From positions 52,956 through 116,955 of the forward strand of contig JAPYMA010001222.1 of the NCBI GenBank assembly GCA_035041965.1: a DNA stretch of 64,000 nucleotides, written 5' to 3'. This document shows, in pieces, positions 38,392 through 64,000 of this stretch. The notes under the pieces were generated by a model. The model saw only the letters and a list, made by a program, of their open reading frames with translations. It did not search any database and was not told the DNA's origin. How positions within the stretch are numbered: the first letter of the stretch is position 1; each line of letters starts with the position of its first letter. A program made the translations under genes and the position numbers. This stretch comes from Anisakis pegreffii. Taxonomy: Eukaryota; Nematoda; Chromadorea; Rhabditida; Anisakidae.

Positions 38392-38912
38392 TCATCTTCT
38401 GCATGTAGTCAAACAAAAATACCAAGCAATTGCATTTATTGTTTTAATCGAGTGTTGTCGACAAAAGAATTTAGGTCCATACAGTATTGTAGAGGGGAAA
38501 TAAATGTCGTACCGAGTACATTCTATTAGAGTGCAATTATCACACTTTTCAGGGTGGTGTTTAGCACACTTGTGCAATAATGAATGAAAAGAACAACATT
38601 TACGAGCAGAACAACTTAGTTGATTCGCTAAGCCTGTTCTAAATGCGAAAAACTCGATTGATATAAAATGTAAAGCGATGAAATATAAGCAAATAAACGG
38701 CAACAATCTTATAAGCGATTAATGAAATCTTCGTTTGGTTGGCGAGGCATTAAATTCATGGCGGTTTTCCATGAAATGGTGCGTGAAATTTTTAATGCCT
38801 TACAATCTAATCGATACTTGAAGACGTCTATAACAGAGAATCGACGTCGATCTACTCTGGATGGATGAGTTCGTTCTACTACAAGAGCGCTACTGACAAT
38901 TACTGACGGCAT
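38392..38912 (-). CDS. Candidate small cysteine-rich protein, divergent from DNALI1
   Basis: A first exon from ATG 38912 reads MPSVIVSSALVVERTHPSRV then DRRRFSVIDVFK. A GTATCG donor at phase 2 can join an acceptor GCATTTAG before TGLANQLSCSARKCCSF. The second part has closely spaced cysteines and histidines (KCCSFHSLLHKCAKHHPEKC, CDNCTLIEC) and stays open to 38392. The Cys/His spacing could be a zinc-binding or a disulfide domain. The first exon's frame also stays open past the donor to 38709, so the join is uncertain. The start lies about 350 bp from the DNALI1 start, on the opposite strand, which would make a shared promoter region. Family unknown. Confidence 0.3.
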
Positions 38913-39263
38913 TTGGGTGTTTTCCTGTTTTACCAGCAAAAAATTATCCAGTTTATTCTATTCGTAAATGATAGGAATTTCTCAAGTGTATCTCTCTCAG
39001 TTTCAGTTGGATTTAATAGATTGACTTGTTTGCGTAGCGTGAAATGCTTAAAGCACGATCTTAAAGTATTTATACATCACTTCAGTAACGTCCACCTTGA
39101 TCAACAAATACGTGTGATAAAATTAATCTGTCTCAAACAAAACTTGCAATATGCCAGTACAAATTTTTGCACCATTTTCACTGCGCTTCTGAATCCTATA
39201 CTAATATTATTATGGAATTTATCGCATCTATGATATTATTAATGACGACTTCAGTTCACCAAA

Positions 39264-40699
39264 ATGAACAAACACATGGAAGAAGAGGATCTGTACGAGG
39301 AGATGCTGAAAAGGTCACAACGCGAAGAAGTCGCTGGAGATGATGAGACTAACGAGCAGATCGACATCGAAACCATTGCCAGTGATAATACATCTTCACC
39401 AATTGATCCCGAAAAACAACTTCAGAGAATACTCGATTGTATACTTCCGCCAAGGTACATAATTATTACTGACAGTGACACATTTCTTCGATTGATTTTG
39501 CCATTCAGAGGCAATTATTTTCTTTTCACAAATTACGCACTTCGGAAACGAATTAAAAACTTTAAAAGATCATCAAAAGATTGAATCTAAATAAATCTCA
39601 GACTATGAAATTAAACGAATTGTTCATGTTTCAAACGAATCGATATATCAAAGATATATGAAACGATATATCAATCGATATTAAAGATTATACTAGTTAG
39701 GCACTGCTATTTAAGGGTGTACAAATCAGAGGGTAAAATTTGGCGTGAACGTACTTCGACAGTACCAGTGACAAGACATGATTTGCTGGAAATACAAGAA
39801 CGCTTCGAAGCAGAACTACTTAGTCGAAAAGCAAAACCATTTGGGATTTGTCCTATTCGAAGAGATGTTTATGACCAACTGTTTGGTTTGTGAATTCTTC
39901 TCAATAACTGACCAAACAGATATGCAATGTTAGGAAAATTATTAGTGATTTGTGCAAGGCAAAGGCACAAATAGTTGATGGCGAGGTATTGTGCAAGGTA
40001 TTTTTTCGGAACTTCGTGAGTTGATGGCGAATTAGTTGTGACATGACCACAATAGCAAGGATCGTGATGAAGTCATGATATCAAAATATCGATATTCAAT
40101 TAACGAGGTGAATGTTTGAATGATTGAGCGTTACAGATGAACTGATAAGACAAGTGACCGTTAACTGTGCCGAAAGAGGCTTGATGTTATTAAGAATACG
40201 AGATGAATTGCGCTTGACATTGTTCTCGTACGAACACGTTCTGCAAAGCGCCATTGCATACGGCATTCGAAAGGCAATTGAAAATGAAACACAGCAAAAG
40301 ACTGCGGTGCTTGAACGAGATCAATTACGTGAAAAAAATAAACAACTTTTAGAGAAGGTTAATTCTCTTTTATTCAACCAATTACTGTAAAAGTAATTGA
40401 AATCATCGGATCGGAATCAAAATGCCTGTACCATTCTCAGAGCATATATTTTAAGAGATGAACTTCTGCGGGTAGGTAACTTTTGAAATAATGACTTCAA
40501 CGAGAAATAATAATTGCAATTGATTATTTGACGTAAGATCACTGAACTGGAAGCCGACATTCAAAATGAACGTCGACTGCACGAAGCTGAGCTTCAATTG
40601 ATGGAGGAAAGAATGACTGACGAAAACGGACGTCTTAAAGAAGCCAATAAAGCGCTCAAGGTGATATATTCTTTACCATCGTTGGCATGTGAAAATTAA
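39264..40699 (+). CDS. DNALI1: Axonemal dynein light intermediate chain (DNALI1/p28 family)
   Basis: Exons 39264-39454, 39716-39885, 40137-40357 and 40538-40660 join in phase, giving 235 residues, near the usual 240-260. The acidic N-terminus (HMEEEDLYEEMLKRSQREE) is followed by the family signature: ILDCILPPR, TSTVPVTRHDLLEIQERFE, GICPIRRDVYDQLFDELIRQ and VTVNCAERGLMLLRIRDELR. The C-terminus is a heptad-type coiled coil (ELEADIQNERRLHEAELQLM). In other animals and algae this protein binds inner-arm axonemal dynein heavy chains. The last codons are unsure: the frame runs on to a TAA at 40697-40699 without splicing, or a small exon may follow the donor at 40661. An unrelated (-) candidate starts about 350 bp upstream. 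Nematodes lack motile cilia, so the cellular role here is open. Confidence 0.9.
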
Positions 40700-41838
40700 G
40701 TGTTTATGACGTACTTCAACTAGTTCCCTAGCCTACCCGAAATCGCTCGTTGAACAATGCATAAATGATAGGATAGGCGAAAAATCGATAGCTGAGCGAA
40801 TTTTGACAACAAACGGCGATTTTAGGTTTCATGGATTGATATTCTGATCGTGAATATTGGAAAAAAGTCTGACACAGCCTGCTCTTGAAATAAACAACAC
40901 GAAATTGTTCCAATAGTTTCTTAAAAAAGAGTAGTCGGCATACATGTAATCAATATAAAACTCATATCAAAGGCTTGACATTCAATAAGATCGCTTCATT
41001 CTATTATGAAATCAAAATGAAATGGAACAAATTCGATCACTCACTTGAAAACACATAAACACGAAAAAATCGATGCGAGTTTTATTCAGCTGGTGAAAAT
41101 ATGTGATGCAATTGAACACTCATGATATTTTAATAAATCTTTCATTGAAGCATCACCTGACGATTCTTCTTCAAATGGAAGAAGAGTTTCGTATGGAAAA
41201 TGAATTATCAAAATGAATCATGGAATTTTCGACGAGGATTCGAATGAATGAGTCGTTCAAATTCGAAAATTGATTCCTTTCTTTCAACGAAAACTTCCTC
41301 CTAAGCGGCTATTCACTTTGATACCTTATTGATACTTCACTCAAGAATCTTATAAGCAATCAGAGATCGAGATTTTGGTGACAGATGCTAACTTCATCTA
41401 TCATTACCGTATTCGTAGTAGATCGAAATTTCGATTTCTCTCGTCATTCATCTGTATGAGGACGTAGATTTATGATATATTCGATATGAAGACGTATGAT
41501 ATATACATATATGTGATATAGACGCACATTCAACTTATTGAAAACATTAACGAAGACAAGAAGAACGATAAAAATATTGATGAGGATATAGAAGTCACTA
41601 TGCAATCCTACAAATGTCCTCGTACGCGTACCTTGTTTTTGCCCAAATCATTTAGAAAGTGGCTGTTGTGGATATTATTTATGTTACATCAAGTAGCTGG
41701 ATACAAGAAAGTAGCTGGATACGAGAAAAATATTATGTCAACTCAGAAGAGTGGTCGAATCTTCGATCGACGGTCGAATTTTCGAGCTGTAAGGTTCGCT
41801 GATCACGTTTTATGTGACAGTTCATCTGCTGAAACATT
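40700..41838. other. Convergent intergenic spacer
   Basis: Lies between the 3' ends of DNALI1 (+) and the ABCC gene (-). It is A+T-rich, with no supported exon. Both 3' UTRs should be here. Confidence 0.45.
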
Positions 41839-56076
<14,238 letters not shown>

Positions 56077-57490
56077 GAATGCAACCGTACATGCAGCTGC
56101 AAGTGTATATCTCGAATCTCCAGCGGTTCAAAACGCAAAATTCTGCAAATGATAACACTGAAATTCAACGTACTGATTGAACGAGGATTGCGTTCAAACC
56201 AAATTCTTTCTTACCAACAATAATTCGATTTGTCTATGCGAATGTCTAGAATTTGACAACTAATAAAAACATTCGTTACGAATGATAGAGGAGAATGACG
56301 TTATCACTTCATGTCTCCGTTATCAGAGAAAGTCGTTGATATGGTTGTTGACATATCGCTGTGTGACTTGATCGATTATCACATCATCAACCAACAAAAT
56401 GACATCAAATAACGTAGGCCACAAACTGTCATCCATTTATATATCTGTTGAGGAATATTCATTATATTAATTATCGTTATCAACCAGACCCTAAATGCTT
56501 TTCAAACAGTGTTCTATTCATGTTCCATTGTGTTCTATTTTGCTTTTGCAGAAGCAACCTTCCTATTTGACGATGTTGTCTTCCGGTCGCACTATGTCAC
56601 CAATGATAAGAATGCAACAAACTACATCACTTCTGCAAGTGATACATCACATGTGAAGTAACTGTGAACCATATTTTTCAACGGGCACCTGGATTGGTTT
56701 ATGGAAAAGTGGTACATTTATTGAGCATGCCGTATTTACTTCCCATATCAATTCAGTGTAACCTTCCCCGATTTCTTGTTCTTTCAGGGCCTCCAATACC
56801 ACGTTTACTTCAACACCGTAGAAATTCTGTTTGCGGTCAAAAGCAAATTTGGAATTGATGGACTCGGAATGATGAATGACATCACTTGGAAAAGTGGTGT
56901 AGTTTGTAGCATTCTTATCATTTGTGATGATCACTATGAGATTGTTGTCATACACTGGCGCAATCTTATGATGATTTCTGGGAGAGAGGATTACTCCTGT
57001 TTTACGATGTCAACTTGACACGTCGCCGCATTGCCTGTAATCGTCTACACGTCGCTCACCTCAACTTTGAAATAGATTCTTGCATTGCAGTTTACTTTTG
57101 AAGGACAACAAACGAGTTGTGCGATTACCCAAATAAACAACAGCAACTCAATTGAGTCTATTGGCTTGATCACCTCACCTTTCCACATTCATTCTTCGGA
57201 AAACTGACTACTGTAGTGTAAATATTATGATGGATCAAAATTCAGTGCGTTCTTGTAAGAAATGTTAATTGTATTAAACGTCATGCTTGAACTCTGACAC
57301 TCAAAATCAATATTTTATACAATACGATACATTGAACACATGATGATATGTTTACTCGAGAGAAGAACAGAAGTGAGAGTGAATGCGAAGCAAATAAACA
57401 ATTTTACATGTGCATGTCGATATAAAAGGCACTTCAGGAACCCGTAATTCTGAGGCGAAATATATTACGAAGAATTCAAATGGAACATCA
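56077..57490. other. Spacer between Crumbs 3' end and ABCC 5' end
   Basis: Should contain the Crumbs 3' UTR (higher coordinates) and the ABCC promoter (lower). Open frames at 56647-57018 occur on both strands without splice or motif support. A possible ABCC 5' UTR exon could not be placed. Confidence 0.4.
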
Positions 57491-60400
57491 CTAAATCAAG
57501 CGTTCCTCTGGCGGTGCTTTGAGTACGGAGTTCATCTTAAAATAAAAAAAATTTCGAAATTGCGTTAAAACCTGAAATAAATTTAGCAGCTTTCCGCTTT
57601 TCGGATGAAATTGAGCACCTAAGCAAATATGCTGAATGTGAAAGGTTCTCATGTTGGCATTTGACAAATGAACACAACGGCTCACTTTTAAAATGATATA
57701 AAAGTTTGAGATATATCATCGAAAATTGAAATGGTTGAAAAAATATACCGGAAGACGTGATCCAGTAAATTCTTGATGCGATGGACTATAAGTGCCCTGA
57801 ACAGCTCGTCGTGATTTGAAGGTGACTATAGCGAAGAGAGCGAAACCGAAGAGTATTAAGACAGTAATGAGCACCCCAAAAGGGCCAGCCACATAGCTCA
57901 ATGGTATTTGTCTGAAATCAAAAGCGATTGCAATAGGTGGCGAAAAGGATTGCTTAAATCAAGAAAATTCATTGAATCAATGTATTAGTGGTATATTATT
58001 TAAGAAGCGTCACAAATGTTTCCGGAAGATTCGTTCAAATAAGCGCTTCAAAGAAAGCTTGCAGTATGCGAAAGAGTAGCAACCTCGGTCGTTGAATGAG
58101 CTTTTCACAGTCAACACCGATGTAACCTTGATCACATTCACATTCATGTTTTGCTATATCGCGACCATTCTCGTTCACAACTGATGGTCGAACGCATTCT
58201 CCATGCAGGCAACCATGTCTTGTACGATTCAGTCTATCCGGTACGCAAGGATCGCTCACATGACACCTTTGACCGATGTAACCTTAAGAATTTTGTCGTG
58301 AATACCTCACTTGCTAGCAACAGATAAAGCACTAGATGAGATTTCGCGATGAATCTTTCCGCTACAACAGAATCCCTCCAATTCTCAAGAATGGTTTGAT
58401 GCAACGCTATTTGCTGGAAATTATTCCTAATTAGCGAAGTGAAATAAACGAGAAATATGCTGATTGTAAGGAGAGAAGAAGAACTGATTGCAAATAACGC
58501 AAACGAACAATTATTTCCAATTTTAGGAATGAAATTCAAATGAGTCTGTGGTAGATGGTCACTTGACAGTTGTGATATTGGAAAGGAACAAAAGGGTAAA
58601 AATATAAACTGATTTTTGGAAGCTGATAGTGAACGATGAATTACCTTGCTGGCAAATACACTTGTAATTTCCAGGTAGATTCTCACAAGTTCCATGCACA
58701 CAAACATCATCCAAACATTCATTGATATCCTCTTCACACTGCACTCCTCTATATCCTGTACCATTACAGTCACAATCAAATCCATTCACTCGATCCGTAC
58801 AAACACCATTATTCAAGCAACTATCACTCGAACAATCATCTATATCCACTGAGCAAGTCTCACCTGAAAGGTATATCATTCTTGAAATTTAACATGATTC
58901 ATACAGGATATTTGGAGGATATATGTGGCACTGAGGTCAGATCGTGCTAATAGTCTCATGTACTAACATTGTCAAATTGAAAATGTTTTCTCGTATGCAT
59001 GCAAAATCTTATTGAAATGAAAGTTAAAAAAGTTCAAAATAAGCGTGCATCATGCAGAAGGAGGAAAACCAGCGAGATATTTCCTGAACGTTCTGGAGAC
59101 ACACGACTTATTCATCTACAATATGCGATTTCCTTTGCTACTAAAAATCCGTGTCATGGTGCAGAATTAAGGAATCTAAAATCTCGCTCCTCAGTGGCCT
59201 CGTATGGTTTCACATCTCTGACTGACGACACACAGAGAACAGAACAAACATTGAACACAAAAGCATTCTAAACCTGTAAAGCCAGCTATACAGTTGCATT
59301 TGAATCCTCCGATGAAGCGTTCGCACGTCGCACCATTGTAACACGGACTCGAACTGCAATAATCAATCTCTTGCTCACAGAATTCACCGGTGTAACCTCG
59401 ATAACATGAACACGAATGTTGAGTTTCCGTTTGCTGGATACACTCTCCTCTATTGCCGCACGGCTCACTCACACAAGAACCTAATATCTCGCAACGATCA
59501 CCTGAAAAACCAACCAGTGAATATGGCTCATCACGAAATGATTCTGAAGATGGCACAACAACTTAATGAAATTGATCGTTACCAAGATAATATTTGGGAC
59601 ATTCACAGCTGAACGATCCTTCTGTATTCGTGCAGTTTGCACCATTTTCACAAGCGAAGCGATCGCACTCATCAACGTCAAGATCACACAACGCTCCTCT
59701 CCATCCTGACTCGCAATCACACACAAAGCCATTCCATACGCCTCGACACACTCCATGTGCACACGGCGATTTTTCACAATGATTCTCTAGCCTTTCACAT
59801 GTTTTCCCTGCAATAACCGATTTGCAAGGCTTATTATGGTGTTTGATTCATGTAGTTAACCACTCTTCGTGTAATCACTTCACATCACAACGAAAATGTA
59901 CATCTTTTGCCTTCATTATCAACGAACAATGCGCACTTTACCTTTAAATATCGTTAAAATTATTTCCTTCTCAGATATCCCTACACATTCGACCAATATC
60001 CCATCACGGAACAATAATATAATGAGATGATTAATTACTTACCCGTGTATCCTAAAGAGCACAGACAACTGAACCCATCATTTGTTGGAGAGCATAGACC
60101 ACCGTTTCTGCAAGGCTTGCTGTCGCAATTACCGTTCGGAATATCGCACAATGCACCTTCAAATCCATCCACACAATCGCACGAAAATGAATCCTTAAAT
60201 CAAGTACTCTATCTCAGATGAACGTAAATGATGATTAATTACAAAGCAAAAGTGAAGTAAACAATGATAATTATGATGATTAAGAGAACTGAGTGGATAC
60301 TGACATTATGAATATTAATCAGTTGACATTACAAACATTATGCATACTAATCTTACTTCAATCAATCACACAAAAAATACTTGTTTAGAATTCAACTTGA

Positions 60401-63400
60401 CTGAATGCAATGATACACGACATTCAAAATAAAGACTCGCCTTCTGCTGATCACAGGTAGATCCATTTTCACAAGGTGAGCTCTCACATGTCGCTGTCAC
60501 CTTCAAACAAACTTGACATATATCCCGAAAATTTGGAGAGCAATTTTGAAAACTGTATTTTTTCAATGGTTTAAAGTGTGATTAAATGACTTGCAAAAAT
60601 CTCACTGTAAATTTTGTATCAAGATGGACTCAGTACAGTCATTACGGCAGGATGAGCAAGAATTCGATTGCTGTTATATGGACAACTTTATAAATTTTAA
60701 GAAAATTTTGATAAGAATCAAAAATGAATAAATACGAGAACACAGCACAATCATGAAAAGAAGTTAGTGATAAAAAGCACTCACATTCTGCTGACATCTT
60801 GCTCCAAAATAGCCAGTAGCACAAGTGCATACAGCAGAATTATTGCGCGCAATACAACTACCACCGTTCAGACACGGTGACGGATGACAAAAGTCGACCT
60901 TCTGGTCACAGTACCGACCCTCATAACCCGGCTGACACGAACATCTGCAAATATAAACTCATCCATATCCAAGCTCGACGATTCACCGCATAAAATTTTT
61001 CTCGTTCACTAAATCATACGATAAGGAGTAAGAACTCGCAACTGCTTATGGCTGAACCAGTGAGCAAATTTCGAAGCAAAATTTACAACAATGCAGATTC
61101 TGCTCTATCAAACAACAGTAAGCTTATACATTCAGAAAACCGCTGAAGTAATTTGAATACTCTCAGAAAACTAGTTTCTCAATTTCAAAAATGACACGTT
61201 TTTAATGTTAATTGGTCTCTGCAACATTGGTTTGTTGCGATGAATCAACAAAACGATTTTTTGAGATGCACTGACAGAAAGATTTCGAGAGGTGAATTAA
61301 CACTGATTTCTTCTACCAGTTTTCCAAAAAAAACTGAAATAATAGCGAGTTACCTGTATTTACCAATTCCATCGATGCATTCACCATGCACGCACTTGTG
61401 TGATTTGCACTCGTTCACATTCTCCTCAAATTATTCATAACTGAATATGTTTGAAAAGGTAATTTGAAACTTGACTCGAAAATACGTCCGATCAATTGAT
61501 GAATTAATATCACAAAACTTTCTTCAAAAATAAACTCCAAATGATTGAAAGTATGGGACAGAAGTTTACCTCACACAAATCACCACTGAACCCAGTCGGA
61601 CACTCGCACCTGCGCAAATTCCAGAGGTCTACACAGGTCGCCGTATTCTTACAAGGATCTATTAACGCACTGCATAACTCTTCTGAGCGGCACTCATCGC
61701 GTACACTAATTCGCTTCTTCAGCACGAAATGAAGAGAACCATTTAACGATTCTCCAGATTTACTTTCGTCAAAAAAACTTAACGGTGCGGATGAACCGAT
61801 CCGAACGTCTTTCAGACAACCCTGAAAACATACAGTAAGGGAATCAACTTCTTGGCATAAGATATTTTCCTAATGCAATCCATCAAATACGTCTAGTATG
61901 ATTAGTTGATTGATTTGTTTAAGATCAAGAAGTTTTTCTACTAAGAATTTTTTTTCGTGTTTTCCTTATTTGTGAACGCTACAACTGTTAAAAACGAATT
62001 ATATACGACCTAACGAGTGAAGAGATACTCCGAAAAAATGAGGTGAAATTAATCAACAATCGGATGGTGAAAAGCACAGAAAAAAAGGAACGCGGATGCA
62101 TAGACTCACGTCAAATGATGCACTGTACTGATCTTTCCTCCCTAATACCAACGTTGCATTTGATTTTTGCAGCAGAAGTTCGAAATGAGATGTTGCTTTA
62201 AGATATTGTTTCGGCACATTGTCAATCCAAGCCATTTGATTACTCATAGCTATGGTGTGCCACTGTCCATCGTTAACCACAGATTTACTGTTGAACATTT
62301 GCGAATCATTTCCAAATCTCATCTCAACAACTGGTACGCCATCGGCCAGTGATATTATGATAGAGTTAGGATCACTCTCCAAGTAAAGTATTTGTCCGAA
62401 CTTCGACCGAGTTCGAATTGATAAACTCAAATTAGAGGATGGCAATAATGCTCGCTCGGTTGCATCGGCCAATGAATAGGTAACAGATGACGAATTCACA
62501 AATGTTGCTGGCAAATGGCCTGCAAGGAATATCGAACTTATAGACACAGCGAGATACTGCATTCAAGAGAATGATTCGGATGTGTGCTAATTTCTTGTCG
62601 ATTTCACGGTCAATTAAGCTTTGAAAAACGAAAGCTTAATTTACCAAACAATGACCACAATCAAAAAATAGAATTCCAGAAACTAATCATAAGCAAATGT
62701 TTGAAATGAAAATATTGAGAAATGATTACATATGAATCCAGTTGCAAAATTGGTGCATTGAACGTTGCTGGGGCATGGATTCAATGCACAGTGATCCCTA
62801 TCACTACAGGTTCTTCCCATCCATGAGAAATCACAAATACACTCGAAATCATTGAATGTGTTTACACATTTACCATTCACACAACGATTCTCCTCCGCAC
62901 ACACATCATCCGTTACAGTACCCTTCAAAATATTCTTATTCAAAATGCAAATCAATATTTATAGGAGAAAATATCAATAGCTCGTAACAAATTTTGAGAA
63001 TTTCGTCCAGCAAATGAAAAAATCAACCAATAGTTTTGTAGGGATCTGATAGTGAGCGCGTTTGACAATGAAGAAATACTCCGATGAGGGAGCCTCCGTT
63101 CTCGAGATTCTCATTTGGAAAAGCAGTTTCAAAAAGGAAACGATCATACTTCATGTGAAACACACGCGAATTCGAGCAGAGTTCACGTAAAGGAAGTTAG
63201 GCGAACCGAATAAACAGATGGATTTCGTGTACCTCGATGATATTTTCTTGAGAAATGCGAGTTCCAAATGACTGAATATCGGCGCCATCTGGCATCGTGG
63301 TGAATACAACCGATCGATTATTAATTCTAAGATCCTGAATAGTGCCTTTAAAGAAATCGTCTGTATCAAAGGCACCCCCTCGAATACCATCCCTACTTCC

Positions 63401-63918
63401 AACAACCAATGAATCGGCCAGCAACGGATGATCAAAACGATTCTCCACTTCGAATTTCATGGCTTCATGACCATCCACCAGTACCTGTAAACACATACAT
63501 CTACGATGCTATAACCCTCATCCCTCGTTGTATTCTTGCTGTATTTAGCACATCGAACAGATATCAAATAACCACTGCGCATTCGGCTCGGCTGCAAATA
63601 ATGTCAAGCGAAAATGCCATTGATTTTCAACTAATAGAGACTGTCTTCATGATTGGTGAACTTTCTGTCTCTAAGCGCTTGCATTAGCTAATATAGTTCA
63701 AAAGCCGCGATCATATGCTTTAACAAATGCGAAACGATAAAACTAACATTGATGTTATTGTCATTTCTCAACAAGCGAACCAAATGCACGACATTATCAT
63801 TAATCGGCTGAATGCATTTCGCAGAGAAGATATGTTTCGTTCCAAGATTTGATTTTGCTTGCAATGAGCCATTCACTAGAGCCAGTGAGATGAACGTGCC
63901 AGCGCTGTCCAATGCTTG
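57491..63918 (-). CDS. crb: Crumbs polarity protein, 3' part
   Basis: On the - strand 15 exons join in phase to 932 residues: 63918-63748, 63484-63233, 62922-62730, 62519-62110, 61821-61570, 61424-61354, 60944-60785, 60500-60441, 60193-60043, 59807-59583, 59501-59274, 58863-58645, 58282-58084, 57911-57749, 57535-57491 (TAG). The gene begins beyond the right edge. In order: a laminin G domain, two EGF repeats, a second laminin G ending GCLKDVRIG, a run of EGF repeats (several calcium-binding type, DVDEC/DINEC), one transmembrane helix ([20 protein letters not shown]) and a short tail. The tail has the FERM-binding GTYSPS and the C-terminal PDZ ligand ERLI, both diagnostic of Crumbs. Crumbs organises the apical membrane and junctions through PALS1/Stardust and PAR-6. 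The exon at 60500-60441 appears to use a GC donor. Confidence 0.95.
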
Positions 63919-64000
63919 CTTAAAATCTCTCCATTAGAACGAAAGATTAAAATACAGGAGGCTAAAATAAAACTACAATTATTTATGATATGGCCAAACA

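Overview
This window reads as nuclear DNA of a chromadorean nematode. The evidence is major-sperm-protein (MSP) domains, many small exons with TTTCAG-type acceptors, A+T-rich introns, and a near-perfect copy of the nematode SL1 spliced-leader exon. It is not bacterial: there are no operon-like gene blocks, and every convincing gene is split by introns. Gene models were assembled by hand from reading-frame continuity, GT/AG sites and phase matching. The major models close in frame end to end.

Layout. 0-7 kb (+): the 3' end of a methyltransferase/spermidine-synthase-like gene, a complete two-domain MSP gene, and a small unknown gene. 7-16.6 kb: gene-poor, with the SL1 footprint, A/C-rich low-complexity DNA and a complete non-autonomous hAT element with an 8-bp target-site duplication. 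16.6-19.1 kb (+): a complete aquaglyceroporin. 21.5-29 kb: weaker candidates, including a cysteine-rich (-) gene, a short (+) gene and a multi-exon (-) membrane protein whose intron carries a 71-bp perfect foldback element flanked by TTAA. 29.3-30.3 kb: a degenerate inverted-repeat element. 30.8-37.4 kb (+): a complete 14-exon gene joining an N-terminal RRM, an SR-rich middle and a C-terminal periphilin/Lge1-like helical domain. 39.3-40.7 kb (+): an axonemal dynein light intermediate chain (DNALI1/p28 family). 41.8-56.1 kb (-): a complete 32-exon ABCC/MRP transporter of about 1494 residues. 57.5-63.9 kb (-): the 3' part of Crumbs (laminin G and EGF repeats, transmembrane helix, GTYSPS and C-terminal ERLI).

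The genes do not form one pathway. ABCC and Crumbs are same-strand neighbours about 1.4 kb apart, and DNALI1 and ABCC converge. The most unusual items are the SL1 footprint (possible retrocopy of a trans-spliced RNA), the RRM-periphilin architecture, an axonemal dynein subunit in a nematode, the TTAA foldback element with an odd spacer, and a likely GC-AG intron in Crumbs. No tRNA, rRNA or CRISPR array was recognised.
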